Below are positions 1 to 5,842 of a DNA stretch of 5,901 nucleotides, one piece after another. Source of the stretch: VAZQ01 sp035300505 (lineage in GTDB: Bacteria; Pseudomonadota; Alphaproteobacteria; Rhizobiales; Xanthobacteraceae); assembly GCA_035300505.1 (NCBI GenBank), contig DATGVJ010000377.1, forward strand, positions 1 to 5,901, written 5' to 3'. The notes beneath the pieces are model-generated. The model had not been told where the DNA came from, did not search any database, and saw only the letters and a program-made list of their open reading frames with translations. A program made the translations under genes and the position numbers. Numbering within the stretch: position 1 is the first letter of the stretch; the number at the start of each line of letters is the position of its first letter.

Positions 1-1378
1 CGTTGGCGCGAGAACGGATCTCCGCGAAGCTCTCCTCACGCACGAGGCGCCCGTCGACGAACACATCTTCGAGCAGGTTCTCCTCGCGTGCGGCACGTTC
101 GCCCTCGCGGATTGTGCGCACCCTCTCCTCGCGCTCAACGACGGCGAGGCGCCCTTTCTTGGAGACCTTGCCGTGATCGGTGACCGGGTCCTTGAACACG
201 TCGCGCCAGGCGCCGTCTGCTAGCCGGATGGCGCTCGCTTTCATTGCGAATTTCATCGTGTCGCGGTGGGGGGTCTGCAGCAATTCTCCGCCCATCCCGA
301 ACGCGATGTTATCGGCTGAAAAACCCTTCGCCTTCAGATTGGCCAGGATTTTGGCGATTGAGCGCTCGTTGATTCCGTCACCCTGAATGACACGCACGCA
401 GTCCGGCAGCACGCGAAAGCCTTTGCCATTGAGACGCGAGCCGAATTTTTCCGCGAGCAGTGCGATGATCTCGACCGGAACCACGGTCGGATCGCCAGAG
501 TCCGGCCGCACCACAAGCGTCCCGCCAAAGCTCTCGACTTGCGCCTTGAGTTCCCGACCCCAGATTTCGGCGACGGCATGGTGAACGTCGTAGGAATCCG
601 ACACGACAGCCACCAGTTTTCCCGGTCCGCCGAATTTCTCGATCATGTTGGCAAATGCTTTGGATTCTCCGTCACGCCCCCATGCAGTGATGGTCGAATG
701 TTCCGCGGCCGGAATCGAAAAACCCGCCATTTTCTCACCGTAGAATTCGCGCGCAACCAGCAAACCCGCGAGCGTATCCGTGCCCATGAAATTGACGAGA
801 TGCGCCGCCGCACCGATGCCTGCACTCTTATGGCTCGACACGCCGCGTCCGCCGAAATCGTGCAACTTGAAAGGCAGTTGTCCCGCAGGATCATCGGACG
901 TGTCTTCCAGCGCGGCTCGTATGATCTTCTTGATCGTCCATGAGCGCGTTGCGACCGTGACCGGATACCAGACCGCGCGCAACAGAGCCGTCTCGACGTA
1001 GGACGTGAGCCAAGGCACGGCCGGGTCGGTGTTCACGACCTGCACAAGCGCATTGCCGACGGGCAGCACCGAACCTTCCTTCACAGCCTCGATGCGCAAC
1101 GGCAACAAACCGCCGTGTTTCCTGAGAATGTGCTCCCAACCCACGCGGTTGAAGGGTTCGCCGTGGGCGGTCAACACCGCCTCGGCCTCGTCAATGTCCG
1201 CCGACGTGAACGGTTTCGACAGCACGTCCTTGAGATAGATCTGCAGACCGAAGAACAGGCTCGATTTGTAGTCGCCGCCGCGTGACTCGATATAACTCGA
1301 GACGTATTCGGCACCCGGGGGATATTGCAGATAGTGGCTCGCCTTGTAGCTATCGGTGTCGAGTAGAAGATTGTGCAT
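1..1378 (-). CDS. nadV: Nicotinamide phosphoribosyltransferase (NAMPT), 3' end cut by window edge
   Basis: This enzyme joins nicotinamide to PRPP to give NMN and pyrophosphate, the first step of cytoplasmic NAD salvage from nicotinamide. The window holds 459 codons, and the frame runs off position 1. Its last visible residues (EIRSRAN) align with a point close to the end of human NAMPT (491 aa), so probably only about ten residues are missing. The frame tracks the vertebrate family from end to end: TDSYKASHYLQYPPGAE at the N-terminus, KLHDFGGRGVSS (F175, R178), GTDTLAGL with D201 (human D219, which favours nicotinamide over nicotinate), PAAEHSTITAWG with H227 (human H247, the autophosphorylated histidine), and RPDSGDP with R291 and D293 (human R311 and D313). 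All catalytic residues that I can place are present. The start at 1378 matches bacterial homologues that begin MxNLLL; an in-frame ATG two codons upstream (1384) is also possible, and neither has a strong Shine-Dalgarno sequence. The gene follows dnaJ on the same strand across a 147-base structured gap. Identification is firm; the exact start is less so. Confidence 0.95.
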   Translation of the reverse strand, partial: MHNLLLDTDSYKASHYLQYPPGAEYVSSYIESRGGDYKSSLFFGLQIYLKDVLSKPFTSADIDEAEAVLTAHGEPFNRVGWEHILRKHGGLLPLRIEAVKEGSVLPVGNALVQVVNTDPAVPWLTSYVETALLRAVWYPVTVATRSWTIKKIIRAALEDTSDDPAGQLPFKLHDFGGRGVSSHKSAGIGAAAHLVNFMGTDTLAGLLVAREFYGEKMAGFSIPAAEHSTITAWGRDGESKAFANMIEKFGGPGKLVAVVSDSYDVHHAVAEIWGRELKAQVESFGGTLVVRPDSGDPTVVPVEIIALLAEKFGSRLNGKGFRVLPDCVRVIQGDGINERSIAKILANLKAKGFSADNIAFGMGGELLQTPHRDTMKFAMKASAIRLADGAWRDVFKDPVTDHGKVSKKGRLAVVEREERVRTIREGERAAREENLLEDVFVDGRLVREESFAEIRSRAN

Positions 1379-1387
1379 GGTCATACC

Positions 1388-1501
1388 CGTTCGGAGTCCC
1401 GCCTTCACGGCGGCTTCGCCGCGGGCGGCTCTTTCTTCAAAGTCTCACCGTTAGGAAGAAAGCCCGCGTAAACGCGGAACTACGAACCCGCTCGTTCGGA
1501 G
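1388..1501. repeat. Hairpin-rich spacer element bounded by 9-bp direct repeats
   Basis: The spacer between dnaJ and nadV is dense in inverted repeats. CCGCC (1399-1403) pairs with GGCGG (1409-1413). GCGGC (1410-1414) pairs with GCCGC (1418-1422) around a TTC loop. CTTTCTTC (1431-1438) pairs with GAAGAAAG (1455-1462); this stem extends through GCGGG (1421-1425) and CCCGC (1463-1467), leaving a 5-base bulge. CCGCG (1464-1468) pairs with CGCGG (1473-1477). Several stems share bases, so they would exclude one another. CGTTCGGAG occurs at 1388-1396 and again at 1493-1501, enclosing the structured part. It could be a REP-like or small mobile repeat typical of GC-rich intergenic DNA, or a folded 5' leader of nadV. 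The pairing is read directly from sequence; the function is not known. No terminal inverted repeats were seen. Confidence 0.5.
1455..1477 (-). terminator. Possible weak terminator downstream of dnaJ
   Basis: Reading the minus strand past the dnaJ stop, a perfect CCGCG-TTTA-CGCGG hairpin is followed by GCTTTCTTC, a pyrimidine-rich but interrupted tract. It lies about 50 bases beyond the stop codon. The stem is only five pairs long and the tail lacks a clean run of T, so it may be part of the repeat element, and transcripts may read through into nadV. Confidence 0.25.
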
Positions 1502-1525
1502 ATCCCTTGGTCAAACTGATCCTGC

Positions 1526-2515
1526 TTACGACGCGACGTCCTTGCGCGGATCGTAGGGCTTGGATTCACGCCACTTGCGCATCAATGCTTCAAGCTCCGC
1601 GTCGCCGCCTTCCGGCAGCACGAGCTTCACGGTCACAAGCAAATCGCCCGTGCCGTCCTTGCCCGGGAATCCCTTGCCCTTGAGCCGGAATGTGCGCCCC
1701 GAACTGGTGCCGGCGGGGATTGCGATTTCAACGGCGCCATCGAGAGTGGGAACGCGCACCTTGCCGCCCAGCACGGCCTCATAGAGCGCGACGGGCAAAT
1801 CAAGCCGCAGGTCGTTGCCGTCACGTTCGAACAATGGATGACGCGCGACCGTGACTGTAATGAGCACGTCTCCTACACGGCCACGCGGGCCCGTGTGACC
1901 TTGGCCTTTGAGCCTGATCTGCTTGCCGTCTGCGAGGCCGGCCGGAATTTTGACCTCGACTTCCTTGCCGGTCGGCAGCCGCACGCGCTTCTTCGCCCCG
2001 GTCGCGGCCTCCTCCAACGTTACGACGAGCGAAACCGCAATGTCGCCGCGGCTCTCAGGCACCGTCTCGTCCGGCTCGAAACCCTGATGCCGCCCCCCGC
2101 GGCCGCCGCCCGCAAATACGTCCTTGAGAATGTCTTCGAATCCGCCAAGGCCGCCGCCGCCCGCACGTCCGCCACCACCCGCGCGGCCGCCACTGCGCTG
2201 AAATCCGCCGGGCCCAAACGTGAAGGACTCGAATATGCTTTCCGCGCCATGGCCCTGGCCGCGTCCGAACCCTTCGAATCCCTGGAACCGCGGCTTGCCT
2301 TCGGCATCGATCTCGCCGCGGTCATAGGCTTGGCGCTTGTCGGTATCCCCGACGATCTCGTAAGCCGCATTGAGTTCGGAAAACCGGGTCGCCGCCTTCG
2401 GATCGTGCCGATTGGCGTCCGGATGGAGCGTCTTGGCGCGCTTGCGGAACGCGCTCTTGATCTCAGCCGCGCTCGCACCTTTGGCCACGCCCAATATCTC
2501 ATAGGGGTCGCGCAT
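1526..2515 (-). CDS. DnaJ/CbpA-type co-chaperone without zinc finger (329 aa)
   Basis: This is a cytoplasmic Hsp40 co-chaperone that would stimulate DnaK ATPase and deliver substrates. The J domain spans about residues 1-65 (starting MRDPYEILGVAKGAS) with the essential HPD at 31-33. A Gly/Phe-rich linker at about 73-146 includes two GRAGGGG units (110-122). CTD1 (about 157-225) and CTD2 (about 228-305) carry the repeated pattern IPAG-x-RLKGKG typical of DnaJ substrate-binding barrels. There are no CxxCxGxG repeats and no cysteine anywhere, so it is the CbpA/class II type, not canonical DnaJ; its length fits that class. The start at 2515 is set by the J domain beginning immediately and by GGGAGG seven bases upstream. 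The same frame stays open to 2887, but that part is antisense to the VOC gene and has no domain. Stop is TAA. It is divergent from the VOC gene, with nadV downstream. Family assignment is secure; the specific client role is unknown. Confidence 0.93.
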   Translation of the reverse strand: MRDPYEILGVAKGASAAEIKSAFRKRAKTLHPDANRHDPKAATRFSELNAAYEIVGDTDKRQAYDRGEIDAEGKPRFQGFEGFGRGQGHGAESIFESFTFGPGGFQRSGGRAGGGGRAGGGGLGGFEDILKDVFAGGGRGGRHQGFEPDETVPESRGDIAVSLVVTLEEAATGAKKRVRLPTGKEVEVKIPAGLADGKQIRLKGQGHTGPRGRVGDVLITVTVARHPLFERDGNDLRLDLPVALYEAVLGGKVRVPTLDGAVEIAIPAGTSSGRTFRLKGKGFPGKDGTGDLLVTVKLVLPEGGDAELEALMRKWRESKPYDPRKDVAS

Positions 2516-2522
2516 TCTTGGA

Positions 2523-2528
2523 CCTCCC
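2523..2528 (-). promoter_or_regulatory. Ribosome binding site of dnaJ-like gene
   Basis: GGGAGG on the minus strand ends seven bases before the ATG at 2515. It settles the start against the longer open frame that begins at 2887. Confidence 0.75.
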
Positions 2529-2678
2529 AAACCTTCCGTGCTCAACGGATGTTCACCCCGAATCTCCGCCCAATGTGGGGACACCCGGGCGCTTCCGCAA
2601 CGCGCGATGGCGGCAATCCACTCCCATCTGTTATACGATTGGCGCCCAAGACACTGCACCTCAAGATTTGGACGTTCA

Positions 2679-2683
2679 AGGAG
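2679..2683 (+). promoter_or_regulatory. Ribosome binding site of VOC gene
   Basis: AGGAG lies six bases before the ATG at 2690 and fixes that start. The frame is open far upstream (to 1838), but only antisense to dnaJ. Confidence 0.75.
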
Positions 2684-2689
2684 ACCCTC

Positions 2690-3508
2690 ATGTTTGCCAA
2701 GATCAACCATATGGCGATTTGCAGCCCGAACTGGCCCATGATGGCGCGGTTCTACGAGGCCATTTTCGGCCTGCAGGCCTCGGAGAAGCGCAAGACCAGG
2801 CCCATCAGCGGCGCCAATATCGGCGACGGCTATGTCGGGCTCAACATCAACCCGGTGCGCGACGGCTATGTGGGGGGTCTTGATCATTTCGGCATGACGG
2901 TCGACGACGTCAATGTGGTCATGGAGCGGGCACGCAAGAATTTTCCCGAATCAAACATCGTGAAGCGGCCTTCTACACGCCCATTCGCGGCCTATAGCGC
3001 GCATGATCCGGACGGCAACGTCTTCGACCTGGCAGAGCAGAACAAGACCGCGCTTGATGGCATCTATGCGGACCAGACGAGCGAGGCGCCGCCGCCGAAG
3101 CGCTATCTCAACAAATTCGCCATTCGCACCATGCACGCCGAGAAGTGCGCCGACTTCTACATGGAAGTGTTCGAATTAGAGCCCCTCAACAAGAAGACGT
3201 CCGTGCCCGGCTATCACCTCACCGACGGCCGCGTGATGCTGTCGATATTGCCCTGGTCGATCCCGGTATTCGAAGGGATGGCGATCAAGCGGCCCGGACC
3301 CGATCACCTCGGCTTCAAGGTCGAGAGCATCGACGCACTCAAGCAGGATATCGCCGACGTCGTTGGCGGCTGCAGCTATCTCGCCCCCATGCCGATGGGC
3401 GGAGCCAAAGAATCGGACGTGCGCAAGGCACTGTTGGCAAAGAGTTCAACCGGCAAGTACCAGCTGACCGACCCGTGCGGCGTATGGATCGACGTCACCG
3501 ACGAATAG
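2690..3508 (+). CDS. Two-domain VOC (glyoxalase/extradiol dioxygenase-like) protein
   Basis: This 272-residue protein contains two tandem vicinal-oxygen-chelate modules, at about residues 3-118 and 139-270. Each shows the family pattern: a strand, an FYxxxFxLx helix start (FYEAIFGLQ at 21-29; FYMEVFELE at 156-164), a mid-domain DHxGxxV strand (LDHFGMTV at 64-71; PDHLGFKV at 204-211), and a closing DPxG motif (DPDGN at 106-110; DPCGV at 261-265). Domain 1 keeps a plausible metal triad, H7, H66 and D113, with Asp where many relatives have Glu. In domain 2 the first His is replaced by K142, while H206 and D268 remain. VOC enzymes include glyoxalase I, extradiol dioxygenases, epimerases and antibiotic-binding proteins; the sequence does not say which applies. 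The start at 2690 has AGGAG six bases upstream, and the stop is TAG. It is a single-gene unit with no metabolic neighbour in the window, so the substrate is unknown. No signal peptide or membrane segment is visible, which suggests a cytoplasmic protein. Confidence 0.88.
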   Translation: MFAKINHMAICSPNWPMMARFYEAIFGLQASEKRKTRPISGANIGDGYVGLNINPVRDGYVGGLDHFGMTVDDVNVVMERARKNFPESNIVKRPSTRPFAAYSAHDPDGNVFDLAEQNKTALDGIYADQTSEAPPPKRYLNKFAIRTMHAEKCADFYMEVFELEPLNKKTSVPGYHLTDGRVMLSILPWSIPVFEGMAIKRPGPDHLGFKVESIDALKQDIADVVGGCSYLAPMPMGGAKESDVRKALLAKSSTGKYQLTDPCGVWIDVTDE

Positions 3509-3884
3509 CGACGTGCGTCAATTGAAATGAGGGAACAAAAGTGCGTTTACGCGCTATGGACTCGCTATACCGTTCAGCGCGGCCATCCGATCAAGAGTTT
3601 TGGGTTCGTTTTGGCCAAAATAGCCAGGTTCGTTCCCGAGCCGGGCTGCCATATGCCGTTCTCAACTTGGACTCGATACGTAGACGCTACTCTGAAGGGT
3701 AAAGACAGGTCCATGCGATAACACCACGAAGCGATCGAAAGGCCGGCGGCGCAGATCGCCGACGGTACAAAAAAACGCCCGGCGTGACCGCGGGCGCAAT
3801 TCGACATAACCATTTCGCCACCTAATCGATTTTGCAAGAAACAGTCAAGGAAATACTCTTGTCCAAGCAGTGCATCCTGGTGCA
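3509..3884. other. Gene-poor intergenic region between VOC gene and lipoprotein
   Basis: These 376 bases lie between two convergent genes and look richer in A+T than the coding DNA. A 64-codon open frame (3527-3721, plus) starts 18 bases after the VOC stop but has no good ribosome binding site, no recognisable family and mixed codon use, so I do not call it a gene. Visible structure includes the perfect 12-base palindrome TTTTGGCCAAAA (3609-3620), GGTTCGTT twice (3603-3610, 3627-3634), TGGACTCG twice (3557-3564, 3668-3675), and a minus-strand terminator. No tRNA-like fold or transposase remnant was recognised. Confidence 0.5.
3769..3796 (-). terminator. Rho-independent terminator for the lipoprotein gene
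   Basis: On the minus strand CGCCCG (3796-3791) and CGGGCG (3781-3776) form a six-pair GC-only stem around a nine-base loop, followed directly by seven T (3775-3769). It is a textbook intrinsic terminator about 90 bases after the lipoprotein stop codon. On the plus strand no T run follows the stem, so it should not stop VOC transcripts efficiently. Confidence 0.85.
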
Positions 3885-4360
3885 TCAATTCCGGTGCCAA
3901 GGCCGCAACCGGCGCACTTCCCAGCGCCCTTTAGGCGCCCGGCAGGCCTCGCCCTGCAGCCAAGCCTCGCTACCCTCGCTCACATAGCTTGCCAGAAAAT
4001 CCTGACAGGTGTTGCCATCCTGATTATACGCCGCAGCAATGCGCGTAATGGTGCCGCGGGCACCAGTCCGCGGGTTTTCCCAGGGAGTGCTGGTGTCCTT
4101 GCCACCATATTCGAGCGCATCGCTGACTGCCGCCCGCGCAACTGCGAGATCGTATTCCGGCGGCAAAGCCGCACTGACGCCATCTGCGCCGGTGCCGGCT
4201 GCGCCGGTGCTTGCCAACCTTGGGCGAACCGAATCCGTTTGAGCGACGTCACTTTCCGATTTGGTCCAAAACGAATCGAGCCGGTAGGTGCAGCCCCCGA
4301 TCGTCAGGACGACCAGGCCACACGCCAACGCGGCGCCGGGAACGCGCCACGCGCTCGCAT
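3885..4360 (-). CDS. Small lipoprotein, RT0821/Lpp0805 family, with probable 5' frameshift
   Basis: The encoded protein resembles the RT0821/Lpp0805 (rickettsial surface antigen-like) family of alphaproteobacterial envelope proteins, whose biochemical role is unknown. Conserved C-terminal landmarks are GGKDTSTPWENPRTGARGT, CQDFLASYV and EAWLQGEACR before the WEVRRLRPW end. A hydrophobic stretch ending LTIGGC gives a lipobox, with the lipidated Cys encoded at 4290-4292. The start is a problem. The good signal, AAGGA seven bases before the ATG at 4360, reads MRARGAFPAPRW and is one base out of phase with the lipobox frame. Adding one base near the CCC run at 4338-4340 would give MRARGAFPGAALACGLVVLTIGGC in two adjoining parts, an ideal 24-residue lipoprotein signal. 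Without this, the only in-frame ATG is 4457, inside divergent pdxH, giving an odd 55-residue leader. I therefore give the span from the ATG at 4360, which is not a multiple of three. Family call good; intactness uncertain. Confidence 0.78.
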
Positions 4361-4367
4361 TGGGAAT

Positions 4368-4372
4368 TCCTT
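4368..4372 (-). promoter_or_regulatory. Ribosome binding site pointing to the ATG at 4360
   Basis: AAGGA on the minus strand lies seven bases before the ATG at 4360. It is the best translation start signal in this intergenic gap, yet that ATG is one base out of frame with the lipoprotein, which supports an indel just downstream. Confidence 0.55.
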
Positions 4373-4397
4373 GATAACGATACGAAAACAACCAACT

Positions 4398-5075
4398 ATG
4401 TCGAAACACCCAACGCACCAACGGTACTCCGGCATGTTCAATTCGGCATCGAATCAAACAGCAAATGTCTTAACAAGCGGTGATTTTACCTCCGCCGACG
4501 AGCCCCTGCGGCTTTTTGGCGCCTGGTTTGAGGAGGCCAAGCGCGCCGAACCACAGGACGCCAATGCAATGACGCTGGCCACGGTCGATGCCGACGGCAT
4601 GCCGAATGCCCGGATGGTGCTGCTCAAGGGTTTTGACGAACAGGGCTTCGTTTTCTACACCAACCTCGACAGCCCCAAAGGGCGGGAATTGGGCCAGACG
4701 CCCAAGGCAGCGCTGGTCTTTCACTGGAAGTCGCTCAGCCGCCAGGTCCGGCTGCGCGGCACCGTCGAACGCGTTGACGACGCTGAAGCCGATAGCTATT
4801 TCGGGACGCGGCCTCGCCTTGCTCAGATCGGCGCCTGGGCCAGCAAGCAATCAGCGCCGCTCGAAAGCCGCATGGCATTCGAAAAAGCAATCGCTCTGCA
4901 AATGGCACGGTTTGCGGTCGGCAGCATTTCCCGCCCGCCAAACTGGTCGGGCTTCCGGATCATCCCGCTCGCCATGGAGTTCTGGCAGGATCGGCCATAT
5001 AGGTTGCACGATCGTCTGCAATTCCAGCGCACCACACAGGATGCGTCATGGCAGAGGACGCGGCTGTTTCCTTGA
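4398..5075 (+). CDS. pdxH: Pyridoxamine/pyridoxine 5'-phosphate oxidase
   Basis: This cytoplasmic FMN enzyme oxidises pyridoxine 5'-phosphate or pyridoxamine 5'-phosphate to PLP using oxygen, the last step of de novo synthesis and part of B6 salvage. At 225 residues it matches the family (E. coli 218), and the sites align with a constant offset of five: FMN contacts R72, K77, Y87, K94, Q116, Q151, S152, W196 and R206; substrate contacts K77, Y134, R138 and the RLH at 202-204. Two E. coli contacts differ, S137 to A142 and R88 to P93. The C-terminal TRLFP before TGA is typical. The start is uncertain: ATG 4398 and ATG 4434 are both in frame and both lack a clear Shine-Dalgarno; I chose 4398 because the length fits. 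It is divergent from the lipoprotein gene by 37 bases and is followed after 14 bases by an SDR gene, probably co-transcribed. Confidence 0.95.
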   Translation: MSKHPTHQRYSGMFNSASNQTANVLTSGDFTSADEPLRLFGAWFEEAKRAEPQDANAMTLATVDADGMPNARMVLLKGFDEQGFVFYTNLDSPKGRELGQTPKAALVFHWKSLSRQVRLRGTVERVDDAEADSYFGTRPRLAQIGAWASKQSAPLESRMAFEKAIALQMARFAVGSISRPPNWSGFRIIPLAMEFWQDRPYRLHDRLQFQRTTQDASWQRTRLFP

Positions 5076-5089
5076 GATAAGCTTGCAAG

Positions 5090-5842
5090 ATGACAATCCA
5101 CAATGACAATCAGCCGCGCCGCACGCTGCTCCTCACCGGGGCAAGCCGCGGCATCGGCCATGCGACGGTCAAGCGCTTTTCAGCCGCCGGCTGGCGCGTG
5201 ATCACCTGTTCGCGTCATGCCTTCCCGGAAAACTGCCCATGGGAGGCGGGGCCGGAAGACCACATCCAGGTCGATCTCGCCGACCCTCAGGGCACCCGCG
5301 CGGCCATTGATGAAATCAAGGAGCGGCTTGATCGCAAGGAATTGCACGCGCTCGTCAACAATGCGGCGATCTCGCCTAAAGCCGAAGGCGGCAGGCGGCT
5401 GTCGTCGATCGACACCACGCACGACGTGTGGGAACATGTGTTCCGTGTCAACTTTCTCTCGCCGATCATGCTGGCGCGCGGCTTGCTCGAGGAACTCAAA
5501 ACCGCGAAGGGCTCGGTGGTGAATGTCACCTCGATCGCAGGCTCCCGCGTTCATCCCTTTGCGGGCGCCGCCTACGCCACCTCGAAGGCCGCGCTCGCCG
5601 CCTTGACACGCGAAATGGCGAGCGACTTCGGCCCGCTCGGCGTCCGCGTCAATGCCATCGCACCGGGCGAAATCGACACATCGATCCTCTCCCCCGGCAC
5701 CGACCGGATCGTCTCGCAGATCCCGCTGCACCGCCTCGGCACGACCGATGAAGTCGCCAAGATCATCTATGTGCTGTGCACCGATACGTCGTCCTATGTG
5801 AACGGCGCGGAGATACATATTAATGGCGGGCAGCACGTCTGA
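5090..5842 (+). CDS. Short-chain dehydrogenase/reductase (classical SDR)
   Basis: This 250-residue NAD(P)-dependent oxidoreductase has every landmark of the classical SDR fold: the nucleotide-binding TGASRGIG at 16-23, a D62 adenine-site acidic residue in QVDL, NNAA at 90-93, the catalytic tetrad N121, S148, Y162 and K166 (YATSK), the PG motif at 192-193, and the C-terminal GAEIHINGG. R20 in the glycine motif and R42 after strand 2 favour NADP(H), though this is inference. The length is standard and the gene is intact. The substrate cannot be read from sequence; FabG-like 3-ketoacyl reductases, sugar-alcohol dehydrogenases and steroid-type reductases share these motifs. The start at 5090 lies 14 bases after the pdxH stop with only a weak purine stretch (GCAAG) before it, so translational coupling to pdxH is likely. 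The stop is TGA. A direct link to vitamin B6 is not shown. Confidence 0.92.
   Translation: MTIHNDNQPRRTLLLTGASRGIGHATVKRFSAAGWRVITCSRHAFPENCPWEAGPEDHIQVDLADPQGTRAAIDEIKERLDRKELHALVNNAAISPKAEGGRRLSSIDTTHDVWEHVFRVNFLSPIMLARGLLEELKTAKGSVVNVTSIAGSRVHPFAGAAYATSKAALAALTREMASDFGPLGVRVNAIAPGEIDTSILSPGTDRIVSQIPLHRLGTTDEVAKIIYVLCTDTSSYVNGAEIHINGGQHV

Larger units (their letters stand above)
2516..2689. other. Divergent intergenic region between dnaJ and VOC gene
   Basis: These 174 bases must hold the promoters of two divergent genes. I see ribosome binding sites at both ends but no convincing -35/-10 pair. TATAC-like bases near 2631-2637 lack a partner at the right spacing. No CIRCE element (the HrcA operator often near chaperone genes) is present. 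A near-palindrome, TTGGCGCCCAA at 2639-2649, is the only operator-like sequence and may be chance. Confidence 0.4.

Noticed and set aside
539..943. A 134-residue plus-strand open frame opposite nadV
   Set aside because: It is antisense to well-conserved NAMPT motifs and shows no domain of its own.
1385..1525. An NAD-type riboswitch in the nadV leader
   Set aside because: The hairpins do not resemble any NAD riboswitch architecture I can recall; only generic GC stems are visible.
1838..2689. A long plus-strand open frame continuous with the VOC gene, which would add about 284 residues to its N-terminus
   Set aside because: It lies antisense to the dnaJ-like gene, has no recognisable domain, and the VOC ribosome binding site and fold begin at 2690. 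It is a GC-rich frame artefact.
2516..2887. An N-terminal extension of the DnaJ frame to an ATG at 2887
   Set aside because: The J domain starts at 2515 right after a strong GGGAGG site. The extension is antisense to the VOC gene and has no domain features.
3527..3721. A 64-residue plus-strand open frame after the VOC gene
   Set aside because: No ribosome binding site, no recognised family and no coding-like composition.
3574..3900. A 108-residue minus-strand open frame across the spacer
   Set aside because: It contains the strong minus-strand terminator inside the frame and overlaps the lipoprotein end; no family is recognisable.
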